From: Emticicia sp. 21SJ11W-3
GTDB taxonomy: Bacteria; Bacteroidota; Bacteroidia; Cytophagales; Spirosomataceae
DNA length: 64,000 nucleotides
Reading direction: 5' to 3'
Assembly (NCBI RefSeq): GCF_024138715.1
Contig: NZ_CP092074.1
Coordinates: forward strand, 1,736,001-1,800,000
Part shown: positions 52,652 to 61,421 of the stretch, piece after piece
Layout of the letters: every line of letters starts with the position of its first letter
How positions within the stretch are numbered: the first letter of the stretch is position 1
Position numbers and translations under genes: made by a program
Notes under the pieces: generated by a model
What the model was told of the DNA's origin: nothing
Database searches by the model: none
The model's input: only the letters and a program-made list of their open reading frames with translations

Positions 52652-53527
52652 ATGATCAGACGTATATTTTTACTGGCTTTTTTGCTGGTAACCGCTATGG
52701 TATACAGCCAGACCCAAAAACCGCTGAGAATTATTATGATTGGCGCCCACCCCGATGATTGTGATTTGAAATCGGGCGGAACAGGTATTTTATTCTCAAA
52801 AATGGGCCATGCCGTTAAATTTGTATCTGTAACCAATGGCGATGCCGGGCATCAGAGCGAGGGTGGGGGCATGCTGGCCAAAAGAAGGCTGGCCGAAGCT
52901 AAAGAAGCCGGCAAACGCTTTGGTGTAGAATACGATGTGCTAGACAACCACGATGGTGAACTATTACCCAGCCTCAATGTAAGGCTGCAGATTATCCGTA
53001 AAATAAGAGAATGGGAGGCCGATGTGGTAATTGCACCACGGCCGAATGATTACCACCCCGACCACCGCTATACTGGTGTATTGGTGCAGGATGCCGCCTA
53101 TATGGTAGGTGTGCCTAATGTGGCGCCTGATGTGCCGCCATTGAAGAAGAATCCGGTATTTTTGTATTTTCAGGATGGTTTCCAGCGCCCAAACCCTTTC
53201 AGGCCTGATGTAGCCATTGATATATCTGGCGTGTATGACCAGAAGATTCATGCCCTGGATGCGCACATGTCGCAGTTTTATGAGTGGCTGCCCTGGATAG
53301 GCGGTTTCCTGGATCAGGTTCCACAAGGCAAAGCAGAAAGAAAAGCCTGGCTTACAAAGACCCGTGCCGTAACCATAACCCCCGAAGCCAGAACATCGCT
53401 GGAAAAATGGTATGGAAAAGCGCACGCAGCCAATGTAAAACACGCCGAAACTTTTGAGGTATGCGAATATGGCTCCAGACCTACTGATGAAGATTTAAAG
53501 AGGCTGTTCCCGATGCTGAAGAATTAA
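52652..53527 (+). CDS. PIG-L family deacetylase
   Basis: 291 residues with a signal peptide (1-20). The metal site is seen as GAHPDDCDLKSGG (HPDD motif) and DYHPDHRYTG with a later His-containing block. PIG-L (LmbE-like) enzymes are zinc-dependent N-acetylglucosaminide deacetylases (MshB, BshB, GlcNAc-PI). The signal peptide means this member acts outside the cytoplasm, so a role in glycan or cell-wall sugar deacetylation rather than bacillithiol synthesis is more likely. Single-gene unit. Confidence 0.88.
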   Translation: MIRRIFLLAFLLVTAMVYSQTQKPLRIIMIGAHPDDCDLKSGGTGILFSKMGHAVKFVSVTNGDAGHQSEGGGMLAKRRLAEAKEAGKRFGVEYDVLDNHDGELLPSLNVRLQIIRKIREWEADVVIAPRPNDYHPDHRYTGVLVQDAAYMVGVPNVAPDVPPLKKNPVFLYFQDGFQRPNPFRPDVAIDISGVYDQKIHALDAHMSQFYEWLPWIGGFLDQVPQGKAERKAWLTKTRAVTITPEARTSLEKWYGKAHAANVKHAETFEVCEYGSRPTDEDLKRLFPMLKN

Positions 53528-53532
53528 AAAAA

Positions 53533-53560
53533 AGCGGGCTATTCATTTGAGTAGCCCGCT
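53533..53560. terminator. bidirectional terminator
   Basis: Arms AGCGGGCTA / TAGCCCGCT, preceded by an A run, between convergent PIG-L and PBP2 genes. Confidence 0.82.
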
Positions 53561-53578
53561 GCATTTATAAAGTCGATG

Positions 53579-55441
53579 TTAATTTTCAGGTGTTAAGTTC
53601 TTTGGTTGCTGTCCTTTGCTGGCGGCTGTGGTACGGTAGCTGGTATTCATAATCTGTACGGCATATTCTTTACGTTTCACCTGGCCGTTCAGGTACTTCT
53701 CTATCAGCAACGAGGCTATCGGTGCAGCCGCGCGTGCTCCCCAGATACCATTCTCAACCACTACGGCAATAGCAATTTTAGGATTTACCCTAGGGGCAAA
53801 TGCAATAAAAAGAGAGTGGTCGCCTCCCTTTTTGTTTTGTGACGTACCTGTTTTGCCGCAAACCTCAATGCCTTCTATGCGCGCCACACGGCCTGTGCCG
53901 CTTTCAACCACGGCATACATGCCATTTACCACAGGCTCAAAGTATCGGGCGTCTACACCTGTCTGATGTACTTTTACCAGGTCAGGTTTTACACCTCCTT
54001 TGGGTTGCCCTACACCTTTTATCAGGTGAGGTGTTACCCAATATCCCCGATTCGCCAATGCTGCGCACAGGTTAGCCAGTTTCAGTACGTTTACTCCCAG
54101 TTCTCCTTCGCCGATACTCAATGAATAAATATTTGAGAATTTCCATTCGTTTTTGCCATACACTTTATCGTAACGTTCAACACTTGGCAAAAGCCCGGCT
54201 TTTTCGCCCGGCAGGTCTATACCCAGCTTAATACCGAAACCAAATTTCTCCATCATGGTATGCCATACAGCAAGGCCTTCACGGGCCGAAATAAACGGGT
54301 TAGATTCGTTATTATTACCAATTATTTTCTTGAAAACATTAAAGAAATAAGGGTTACAAGAGCTTTGAATGGCATTATGCAGGTTGGCGGTATGCAATGC
54401 AGAGTGCCCATGGCAGGCCATTGGAGACGGGTAACCCGTAAATGACGTAGTAGGTGTAATGACGCCCTCCTGCAACGCAACGGCTGCCTGCACCAGCTTG
54501 AATGTTGAACCCGGGCGATAGAACGAGTTAGTTACCCGGTTGATTAGCGGCTTATCGGGGTTTTTTGACAGCTCTCTGAATTTTGTAGAAAAAAGTTTAC
54601 CCGACAGCTCGTTGGGGTCATAGGTAGGGTAAGAGCCCAGCGTCAGAATTTCGCCGGTATTGGGTTCAATAGCCACCACACCCCCCACCTTGTTCTGGAA
54701 AAGGCTGTCGGCAAACTGTTGTAAGCCCATGTCAACCGTTGAGTGCAAGTCTTTACCAATTACTGCCAGTGTATCAAAGCTGCCACCGCCATATGCTCCT
54801 TTCTCTTCTCCTTTTACGTTAACAAGCGTAAAGCGCGTGCCTTTCTGGCCGCGTAAGTCAAGCTCATATTCTTTTTCCAGCCCTGTAAGGCCTATGTAAT
54901 CTCCTTTGCGGTAGTATTTATTATCTCCCTGGGCTTCGTATTGCGTTTTTGATAACTCACCTATATACCCAAGTGCATTGGCCATAGTAGCCGCCGGATA
55001 AGTGCGGAAAAACGACTGCTCAAAATTAAAGCCAGAGAAATTCACCATGGCGTCGGCCACTTTTGCGTAGTCTTCTTTTGATAATTGTCTGATAAAGATT
55101 GAGGCTTTGTTGACCGAATATTCTTTGGCCACACGCATGGTGCTATCAAAGAATTTTCGGGTAATGCCAAACAGGTTGCAAAAGGTAAGCGTATCCATGG
55201 GCTTCACCTTGCGTGGTGTTACATACATATCATATACCTCTACATTGGCTACCAGTAGTTTTCCGTTGCGGTCATATATTTGCCCGCGTAAGGGTATCTG
55301 TATGTTTTTTCTGATGGCATTGCTAGAACCCAGCGAACGGTAGCGGTCGTCAATAACCTGTAAATAAAGTAATCTTGAGATGTAAATCAGAAGAACTGTA
55401 AAAAATATAAAAAGTATGGTTGTTTTACGATTTTCGAGCAT
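53579..55441 (-). CDS. mrdA: penicillin-binding protein 2 (peptidoglycan transpeptidase)
   Basis: 620 residues. TM helix ~8-26; PBP dimerisation domain (LRGQIYDRNGKLLVANVEVYDMYVTP) ~50-240; transpeptidase ~250-600 with active Ser312 in PGSTFK, Ser361-x-Asn363 in SSCN and KTG in CGKTGTSQN. It is the class B PBP that elongates the side wall with RodA. mreC, mreD and rodA are not in the window. A perfect 10-bp inverted repeat overlaps its start codon. Confidence 0.95.
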   Translation of the reverse strand: MLENRKTTILFIFFTVLLIYISRLLYLQVIDDRYRSLGSSNAIRKNIQIPLRGQIYDRNGKLLVANVEVYDMYVTPRKVKPMDTLTFCNLFGITRKFFDSTMRVAKEYSVNKASIFIRQLSKEDYAKVADAMVNFSGFNFEQSFFRTYPAATMANALGYIGELSKTQYEAQGDNKYYRKGDYIGLTGLEKEYELDLRGQKGTRFTLVNVKGEEKGAYGGGSFDTLAVIGKDLHSTVDMGLQQFADSLFQNKVGGVVAIEPNTGEILTLGSYPTYDPNELSGKLFSTKFRELSKNPDKPLINRVTNSFYRPGSTFKLVQAAVALQEGVITPTTSFTGYPSPMACHGHSALHTANLHNAIQSSCNPYFFNVFKKIIGNNNESNPFISAREGLAVWHTMMEKFGFGIKLGIDLPGEKAGLLPSVERYDKVYGKNEWKFSNIYSLSIGEGELGVNVLKLANLCAALANRGYWVTPHLIKGVGQPKGGVKPDLVKVHQTGVDARYFEPVVNGMYAVVESGTGRVARIEGIEVCGKTGTSQNKKGGDHSLFIAFAPRVNPKIAIAVVVENGIWGARAAAPIASLLIEKYLNGQVKRKEYAVQIMNTSYRTTAASKGQQPKNLTPEN

Positions 55442-55473
55442 TCGTATTGTAATTGTTTAAAGCACAATACGAA
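55441..55473 (-). promoter_or_regulatory. inverted repeat overlapping the PBP2 start codon
   Basis: Arms TTCGTATTGT (55441-55450) and ACAATACGAA (55464-55473), perfect over 10 bp, 13-nt spacer. In mRNA the downstream arm ends with the A of the AUG, so it could hide the start site. Confidence 0.55.
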
Positions 55474-55751
55474 ATTAGCTAAGTTTTGGTTAATATTCTT
55501 GCCTGGATGCAGAATATTTTTCTGGCTTGCAGAAAGCCTGAACCGTCACTATTGCAGTTGGGGTATGCTATTTGCCCGGCTGTGTGCGCAATATTTAATT
55601 TATATATTATAGTGCGCAAGTTATAAAGTATAAAAGCAGAGAGAAGCAGCCCGTTTCGGTTAAAGGACATTAATTACCGGGTTTTTTGTGTGGATACCCT
55701 GCTTCTCTGCTAATGCTTTTTTATGGATGGGATGGGATTCAATCATATAAA
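55474..55751. other. intergenic region with a structured 77-nt element
   Basis: Between PBP2 and the small gene. 55635-55711 has outer arms AGCAGAGAGAAGCAG and CTGCTTCTCTGCT (pairing with a 2-nt bulge) and an internal short stem (CCCG...CGGG). Read on the minus strand it lies ~40 nt after the small gene's stop and is followed by TTTTATACTTT, so it may be its terminator, or a structured RNA. Confidence 0.45.
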
Positions 55752-55946
55752 TTATTTGGTGTCTGACAGGGCTATTAAGTTGAGGTATGTGGGTTTCTGA
55801 TAGCCCATTTTGGCAATAGTTACTTTCACTTTTTTAATGGCTTGTTTTTTATTGGAAGCCGGCAGAAAATCGTGCATCTTGAAGTCGATACCTTCAGCCA
55901 TAAATTCATAAATTTTCATACTCAAATCTAATTTAGCGGTTTGCAT
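55752..55946 (-). CDS. small protein of unknown function (55-64 residues)
   Basis: 64 codons from ATG 55946, or 55 from ATG 55919. The longer start has an A-rich stretch before it; the shorter one is preceded by a perfect -7 box (TAGATTTG, 55923-55930) just 3 nt away. The protein is soluble and basic: KIYEFMAEGIDFKMHDFLPASNKKQAIKKVKVTIAKMG. It looks like a real coding frame and is followed by a terminator-like hairpin. It lies just downstream of the second LexA-like regulator. No family recognised. Confidence 0.5.
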   Translation of the reverse strand: MQTAKLDLSMKIYEFMAEGIDFKMHDFLPASNKKQAIKKVKVTIAKMGYQKPTYLNLIALSDTK

Positions 55947-56033
55947 TTTTCTGGATATTTTAGAATTAATAGATATTTTAAAAATGATTTTAATAATCAG
56001 CCAGCCTTAACGAGGTCCTTACTATCGATATAA

Positions 56034-56819
56034 TCACAACTTCATGTTTAACTTAATGGTATTTACATCGCTCTGAATGCTCTGTAAAACCGAGAAAAGT
56101 AAATCTGAAGGTTGTGTGTCGGCAGGGTTTATGCTGCAGACAAACTCCCATATTTCGAAAACTTCTTTAAATGGTAATTTATATGGTGCGTAATACGTAT
56201 TATCAGAGTGTAACATTAAGTACCCGTCGGCTTTGTTAAACCGGTGAATTCTTTTATAAACCAGGCCATCGTTTTGTGTAAGTATCACATAGGTTTTACC
56301 GTCTTTTATATCGGCGAGGTTTTCCAGGTATTTACCTATCACAAAAGCACCTTTTTCAAGCGGGGGCATAGAGTCTCCTACAATCGGGAAACCCCTGTAT
56401 TTACCGTTGGCAATGTAAGGCAGAGATATGCGGGGCAGATTCTGTATAAAGCCGGGGTCGTTATAGCCGCTCAGGTAACCTGCCGAGGCTTTTACCGGTA
56501 CCAGCTCAATCATATCATTGCCTTGTTCATCAACCATAATCGGAAACAACACCCGTTTGCCGCCTATTTCCATCAGGCTTTGAGGGTCGGTTACAGTAGT
56601 CAGGTCAATTGTTATCAATGCATCTATTGACACGCCAAAAAACTTTGCTATATTTGTCAGACCATCAATGGTTGGAGAAGATTTGCCCTCTTCCCATGAC
56701 CCCAGCGTGGTTCTGGGTACATTGAGCGTTTCTGCCAATGCACCCTGGCTTAATTCTTTCAGCTTACGTAAATGAGCTATATTGAGTGAAAGCAAAGTTT
56801 TGTTTGTACCTGTCTTCAT
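56034..56819 (-). CDS. LexA-like HTH-S24 autocleaving regulator 2
   Basis: 261 residues from ATG 56819 (a longer frame to 56891 is rejected because the promoter and two operators lie in it). HTH (LRKLKELSQGALAETLNVPRTTLGSWEEG) plus S24 domain with Ala113-Gly114 cleavage site (KASAGYLSG), Ser150 (GDSMPP) and Lys189 (VYKRIHRF). The catalytic residues and spacing match those of the paralogue at 46791-47591. Its HTH recognition helix differs, so its targets probably differ too. Two 17-bp palindromes at its own promoter indicate autorepression. Confidence 0.9.
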   Translation of the reverse strand: MKTGTNKTLLSLNIAHLRKLKELSQGALAETLNVPRTTLGSWEEGKSSPTIDGLTNIAKFFGVSIDALITIDLTTVTDPQSLMEIGGKRVLFPIMVDEQGNDMIELVPVKASAGYLSGYNDPGFIQNLPRISLPYIANGKYRGFPIVGDSMPPLEKGAFVIGKYLENLADIKDGKTYVILTQNDGLVYKRIHRFNKADGYLMLHSDNTYYAPYKLPFKEVFEIWEFVCSINPADTQPSDLLFSVLQSIQSDVNTIKLNMKL

Positions 56820-56823
56820 GTTC

Positions 56824-56862
56824 TGCCGATATTTTCGGATTGTTGTGCCGAAATATTCGGCA
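56824..56862. promoter_or_regulatory. tandem palindromic operators of LexA-like regulator 2
   Basis: Perfect 17-bp palindrome TGCCGAA-ATA-TTCGGCA (56846-56862) and a degenerate copy TGCCGAT-ATT-TTCGGAT (56824-56840), 22 bp centre to centre, i.e. two helical turns and the same DNA face. Confidence 0.7.
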
Positions 56863-56892
56863 ATGATAAATATTATTTTTTTATCTTCCAAA
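56861..56892 (-). promoter_or_regulatory. promoter of LexA-like regulator 2
   Basis: On the minus strand TTTG (56889-56892), 20 nt, then TATCATTG (56861-56868; one mismatch from TAnnTTTG). The perfect operator overlaps the end of the -7 box, consistent with repression by occlusion. Confidence 0.6.
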
Positions 56893-56952
56893 TAGTATTG
56901 GAAAAAATTTTATTTTTATTGGAAATTTTTCTGATAATGTCCTTAGATGATT

Positions 56953-57849
56953 CTATGGCTTTAAAACAGCATCGTATATATATAGCGTTGCGGCTTTATC
57001 GTCGTCAGGGCAGAAGTAGGCTCTGATGCCTTTAGGTGTTGATTCAACCCAGAAGGGGTTTTGGGTCATGGGGGCGCCTGTGGGCGACCATAATCTGACT
57101 GGTACCTGATGCACCGGGCGATGGTCTTTCAGGCTAATAAGGTCAAAACCGCCTAAACGGATTGTGTGCCCATTATGGCTGTAACGCTGCAAGCCTGAGC
57201 AAATCATCAGGTTCTGGCCCACATTGTGGCAGTCCTGGTAGTCGATATAAAATGACGGGTTAGCTATGCGTAGTTTTTCCGGCGATTCGCCTGCATTTTT
57301 TACTTTGCCTCTACGTGTGAGTTTCCATTCATAGAAATTTCTTGAGCCCCAGCTAATGCCAGACAGCGTGTGGCTGCCGGTGTTATGCACAATGCCCCCG
57401 ATATGGTCTTTAAAGCGCATTACTTCGGTTGCCTTCAGGGTAGCCGGGTTAACCTTATAGATGATAGACTGGCTGTTCGGGCGGTATTCGGCCACGGGTA
57501 CCCAGATATACTCGCCGTCATAATCGATACCACCGGGATGATACATGGTGCCTTCGCCCAAAGTGATGCCGTCAATTAATTTACCGGTGGAGTCTATCTT
57601 GAACAAGTGGCCTGTTCCATTGCCAGTACTTCCGTTTACAGGTGATGCTTTTACTTCAACTGAACTCAGATAAAAGAACTCGCCGACTTTGACCATCCCC
57701 TGTGGATGATAGGCAGAAAACTGCAAAGGTATAGCCGCCACCTGTTGCCATTGGGTGTCGTTTTTTAATTTTTTTATATCGGTAATGAGGTTTTGCGCCA
57801 GCGAGCAAGCAGGACACAGCAGCGCAATTGCAATCAGTGTGTAACGCAT
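56953..57849 (-). CDS. exported beta-propeller-like protein (DUF6454-like)
   Basis: 298 residues with a signal peptide ending near Ala-Gln 18-19. Repeated beta-strand units such as YHPQGMVKVGEFFYLSSVEV, MYHPGGIDYDGEYIWVPVAEY and DHIGGIVHNTG suggest a beta-propeller. I believe it belongs to the DUF6454 family, from the HPGGIDYDG core. Enzymatic activity is not known. It is probably the gene after parC on the minus strand but separated from it by a terminator. Confidence 0.7.
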   Translation of the reverse strand: MRYTLIAIALLCPACSLAQNLITDIKKLKNDTQWQQVAAIPLQFSAYHPQGMVKVGEFFYLSSVEVKASPVNGSTGNGTGHLFKIDSTGKLIDGITLGEGTMYHPGGIDYDGEYIWVPVAEYRPNSQSIIYKVNPATLKATEVMRFKDHIGGIVHNTGSHTLSGISWGSRNFYEWKLTRRGKVKNAGESPEKLRIANPSFYIDYQDCHNVGQNLMICSGLQRYSHNGHTIRLGGFDLISLKDHRPVHQVPVRLWSPTGAPMTQNPFWVESTPKGIRAYFCPDDDKAATLYIYDAVLKP

Positions 57850-57890
57850 AGCAATAAATGATAGTTGAATGCTAAATGGGCAGAAATATA

Positions 57891-57913
57891 AAAGGGGAAA
57901 CCGAAATTTCCCC
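57891..57913 (-). terminator. terminator of the topoisomerase A-subunit gene
   Basis: Stem GGGGAAA / TTTCCCC with 6-nt loop; on the minus strand followed by TTTTATATTTC. Confidence 0.75.
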
Positions 57914-57945
57914 CAATTTTATCATTAAATTATAGTTACCTGTGG

Positions 57946-60561
57946 TTAAAATAATGCCAGTTGCCCGTCACTATCATCAGTATTTTCAGTGGCGTCGGCC
58001 TCTGTTTGTGCATTGGTTTCTTCGGCCACTTCCTGCTTCACTTCCACCTCTTCTGGTTTTGGCTCAAGCATTTGTACATCCAGTATTTCAAATACGTTCA
58101 GTTTCTGACCAATGGCTTTCCAGCCTCTTACTTCAACAAACTCATCTACCAGAATGGTCTGGCTCTCGGCAGGCGATTTTTTATCTGCCTTAGTTTTAAC
58201 CTGTATCCTCGGGTGCTTGTCGACACTTACCGCCAGCATACGCGAGTTTTTGGTGTCTGTAATAAACAAGAATTTCTTATCTATGGTTGTGGTTTCAATC
58301 TTGAAGCGCTTAATGTAATAGGTTTTATGCTCGCCATCAAAATACAGACAAGAGATGATGCGCTCTGGCGAGAATTTTACCACTTCGGCAATTTCTTTTG
58401 GTTCGTACCGATTAGTCAATTCAAAGTTGGTCAATTCATACTGTCCGTCTTTATAAAGTACAAGTATGCGGTCTTCCGAACCAAAATTGCCCAGATATAA
58501 TCCGTGCTCGTCGCGATTCAGCTTGCCTATTACGGCATCAAACCAGATGTCTACACCACCAAGGGTTGATTTTCCGGCCGATTTCATGATGATTTTTCTG
58601 ACCGGAAACTTAGTAAGCACATTACCCATCGAATTCCGGTTCTTGATGGCCAGTACAGAGAAATCCCACTCGAATTGTTTCTTTTTAGCAGTTGAGTTGG
58701 CCGTCAGGTTTACGGTTACAATTTCTGCTTCGCCGTTATCATTAGCTGTAAAGTATAGAATTTTCGATTTCGGATTCCCCATCGTCAGGTCGTATTCCTT
58801 GTCGCGAGTAATGCCCGACACAAAGAAACGCTTGGCATAAGAGGTGCCCGACTTGGCATCAACATAAACTACATTGTAGATTTTTCGTTCATCATTTTTG
58901 CGGAACACCGAGCAATAGATGATGTCTTTACCTACAAAGACTTTATCCTGAATTTTGGTGATAATATACTTGCCGTCTCGTTTGAAAGCAATGATGTCGT
59001 CAATATCTGAGCAGTCCATTACATACTCATCTTTTTTGAGCCCATAGCCTATAAAGCCGCCTTCGCGGTCTATATATAGTTTCTGATTATTGGCGGCTAC
59101 TACTGTGGCCTGTACGGCATCAAATTGTCTGATTTCGGTTTTACGCTCACGACCTTTTCCGTATTTGCGAAGAATTTCTTTGTAGAAATCAATGGTATAG
59201 CGCACCAGATTCTGCAGGTTGTCTTCTACTTCTGCCAATTCCTGCTCCAGGCGACGCATCAGTTCATCGGCCTTGAATGAGTCATATTTAGAGATACGCT
59301 TGATTTTGATTTCACACAAACGCAGGATGTCTTCCTCTACAATTTCGCGATAAAAATCTTTCTTAAACGGTTCAAGCCCTCTATCAATTGTTTCTATAAC
59401 GGCTTCAAAGGTTTCGCACTCTTCAATGTCGCGGTATATTCGGTTTTCAATGAATATTTTCTCTAACGAGCTGTATAATAATTTCTCTTTCAGTTCATGC
59501 TTCCTTATCTCCAACTCTCGTTTCAGCAGGTGCATGGTTTGCTGTGTAGCCAGGCGCAGAATCTCACTAACGGTTACAAAATGAGGTTTTTCCTCAATAA
59601 TAACGCAGGCATTGGGCGAAATGGAAACCTCGCACTCTGTAAAGGCATACAGGGCGTCAATTGTAATGTCCGGCGATGTATTTGGTGCCAGATGCACAAT
59701 GATTGATACTTCTTTGGCGGTGTTATCCTCTACCTTCTTTATTTTTATTTTGCCGGTATCGTTGGCTTTGATGATAGAGTCAATGAGCGACGTAGTGGTT
59801 GTACCATAAGGTATTTCATTAATAATTAAGGTCTTTTTATCGGCCTCTGAAATCTTGGCTCTTACTTTTACCTTACCACCGCGCAAGCCGTCATTGTAGT
59901 TGGTTATGTCTATCATACCACCCGTCAGAAAATCAGGGAATATCTGAAACGGCTCTTTTCTGAGAAACGCCATGGCGGCCTCGCACACTTCTACAAAATT
60001 ATGTGGCAGTATTTTGGTAGAAAGACCTACCGCAATACCTTCTACGCCCTGCACCAGTAGCAAAGGGAATTTAGATGGCAGGTTGATTGGCTCACGTTTC
60101 CGGCCGTCATAAGACATCTGCCATTCGGTGGTATCTTCATTGAAGAGTACATCGTTGGCAAATTTAGATAGCCTTACCTCAATGTAACGCGGAGCAGCAG
60201 CGCCGTCGCCGGTGCGGATATCACCCCAGTTACCCTGGGTGTCTAGCAGAAGGTTTTTTTGGCCTAAAGAAACAATGGCATCACCGATGGAGGCGTCTCC
60301 ATGAGGGTGAAACTGCATGGTAGAGCCAATTACGTTAGCCACTTTGTTGAAGCGGCCATCGTCCATTTCTTTCAGGGCGTGCATTACACGGCGTTGCACG
60401 GGCTTAAGCCCGTCTTCAATGGCCGGTACGGCTCGCTCCAGAATTACATAAGAAGCATAGTCGAGAAACCAGCTCTCGAACATGTCATCGATAACTTCCT
60501 TTTGGTGAAGCGGATCATATTCCGGATTTTCGTCATTCATGGGAATCAATTCAGAAAGCAT
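57946..60561 (-). CDS. parC: DNA gyrase/topoisomerase IV subunit A
   Basis: 871 residues (ATG 60561, or 60540). The breakage-reunion domain has HPHGDASIGDAIVSLGQ and the nucleophilic Tyr in AAAPRYIEVRLS, followed by a tower/coiled coil and a C-terminal beta-pinwheel (~500-810). The acidic tail (EVEVKQEVAEETNAQTEADATENTDD) is typical of the Bacteroidota paralogue annotated as ParC/topo IV A. No GyrA box is obvious, which favours topo IV over gyrase. The partner B subunit is not adjacent in the window. Confidence 0.88.
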   Translation of the reverse strand: MLSELIPMNDENPEYDPLHQKEVIDDMFESWFLDYASYVILERAVPAIEDGLKPVQRRVMHALKEMDDGRFNKVANVIGSTMQFHPHGDASIGDAIVSLGQKNLLLDTQGNWGDIRTGDGAAAPRYIEVRLSKFANDVLFNEDTTEWQMSYDGRKREPINLPSKFPLLLVQGVEGIAVGLSTKILPHNFVEVCEAAMAFLRKEPFQIFPDFLTGGMIDITNYNDGLRGGKVKVRAKISEADKKTLIINEIPYGTTTTSLIDSIIKANDTGKIKIKKVEDNTAKEVSIIVHLAPNTSPDITIDALYAFTECEVSISPNACVIIEEKPHFVTVSEILRLATQQTMHLLKRELEIRKHELKEKLLYSSLEKIFIENRIYRDIEECETFEAVIETIDRGLEPFKKDFYREIVEEDILRLCEIKIKRISKYDSFKADELMRRLEQELAEVEDNLQNLVRYTIDFYKEILRKYGKGRERKTEIRQFDAVQATVVAANNQKLYIDREGGFIGYGLKKDEYVMDCSDIDDIIAFKRDGKYIITKIQDKVFVGKDIIYCSVFRKNDERKIYNVVYVDAKSGTSYAKRFFVSGITRDKEYDLTMGNPKSKILYFTANDNGEAEIVTVNLTANSTAKKKQFEWDFSVLAIKNRNSMGNVLTKFPVRKIIMKSAGKSTLGGVDIWFDAVIGKLNRDEHGLYLGNFGSEDRILVLYKDGQYELTNFELTNRYEPKEIAEVVKFSPERIISCLYFDGEHKTYYIKRFKIETTTIDKKFLFITDTKNSRMLAVSVDKHPRIQVKTKADKKSPAESQTILVDEFVEVRGWKAIGQKLNVFEILDVQMLEPKPEEVEVKQEVAEETNAQTEADATENTDDSDGQLALF

Positions 60562-60571
60562 TATTTTAATG

Positions 60572-60579
60572 CAAATATA
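60572..60579 (-). promoter_or_regulatory. -7 box of the topoisomerase gene
   Basis: TATATTTG on the minus strand, 10 nt before ATG 60561. Confidence 0.5.
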
Positions 60580-60603
60580 GCAAAATATTGCCTATCAATA
60601 AGC

Positions 60604-60636
60604 AAAAAAGGACTTACGGTGCGTAAATCCTTTTTT
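60604..60636. terminator. terminator of the superoxide dismutase gene
   Basis: AAAAAAGGA(C)TTACG / CGTAA(A)TCCTTTTTT around GTG, one internal mismatch, directly downstream of the sod stop on the minus strand. Confidence 0.85.
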
Positions 60637-60662
60637 GGGTAATGGTACGAAATGTCTTTTTA

Positions 60663-61358
60663 TCAGGCTGCTTCAAAATTTTCGCTTACCTTTTTCCAGT
60701 TCACTACATTCCAGAAAGCGTTAATATAATCGGCACGCTTATTCTGGTATTTAAGATAATAGGCATGCTCCCAAACATCAATGGCCAATACAGGGGTGCC
60801 CTTGTCTGGAGCTACGTCCATCAGCGGATTATCCTGATTAGGCGTTGATGTAATCTTTAGTTTTTTATTGGCATCTACAATTAACCAGGCCCAGCCCGAA
60901 CCAAAACGGGTGGTAGCTGCTTTGGCAAATTCTTCTTTGAATTTGTCGAAACTGCCAAAAGAGCTGTTAATAGCAGCCGCTAGTTTACCGGTAGGAGCGC
61001 CACTAGCATTCGGGCCGAGAATCTGCCAGAAAAAGGTATGATTCCAGTGTCCGCCACCGTTGTTTCTTACAGCTACCGGATGCTTGCTTATATCTTTCAA
61101 TATATCAGTAAGGGCTGTTTTTTCAAGCGGGGTGCCTGCAATAGCCTTATTCAGGTTGTCTACATAAGCCTTATGGTGGCGGTCATGGTGAATCTCCATG
61201 GTTAGCTTATCTATATGGGGTTCAAGCGCATCGTTGGCATAAGGAAGCGGCGCCAGGGTGTACATGCCTTCAAAGCTGACAGGTTTTGCAAAAACATCAC
61301 CCATTTTTAATAAAAAGGAGCTTCCGACGATTGCTTTGATGAAATCTTTTCTGTTCAT
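60663..61358 (-). CDS. sodA: Fe/Mn superoxide dismutase with N-terminal export-like extension
   Basis: 231 residues. The Fe/Mn SOD fold starts at [18 protein letters not shown] (~33). Metal ligands: His in [13 protein letters not shown], His in [13 protein letters not shown], Asp and His in [15 protein letters not shown]. The first ~26 residues ([20 protein letters not shown]) precede the normal SOD start and resemble a Tat-like signal (RK variant of RR) ending at Phe-Ala-Lys, so export to the periplasm is suggested. Metal specificity (Fe or Mn) cannot be read with certainty. It removes superoxide. Confidence 0.92.
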   Translation of the reverse strand: MNRKDFIKAIVGSSFLLKMGDVFAKPVSFEGMYTLAPLPYANDALEPHIDKLTMEIHHDRHHKAYVDNLNKAIAGTPLEKTALTDILKDISKHPVAVRNNGGGHWNHTFFWQILGPNASGAPTGKLAAAINSSFGSFDKFKEEFAKAATTRFGSGWAWLIVDANKKLKITSTPNQDNPLMDVAPDKGTPVLAIDVWEHAYYLKYQNKRADYINAFWNVVNWKKVSENFEAA

Positions 61359-61421
61359 GGTTTATGCAGGGATTTATGGTAAAAGAATCTTTTTTAAATT
61401 TCGGTTCGTAAATATAAAAAC

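Noticed and set aside
57961-58500. Long plus-strand ORF inside the topoisomerase gene
   Set aside because: Shadow of the minus-strand coding frame; composition is unlike a real protein.
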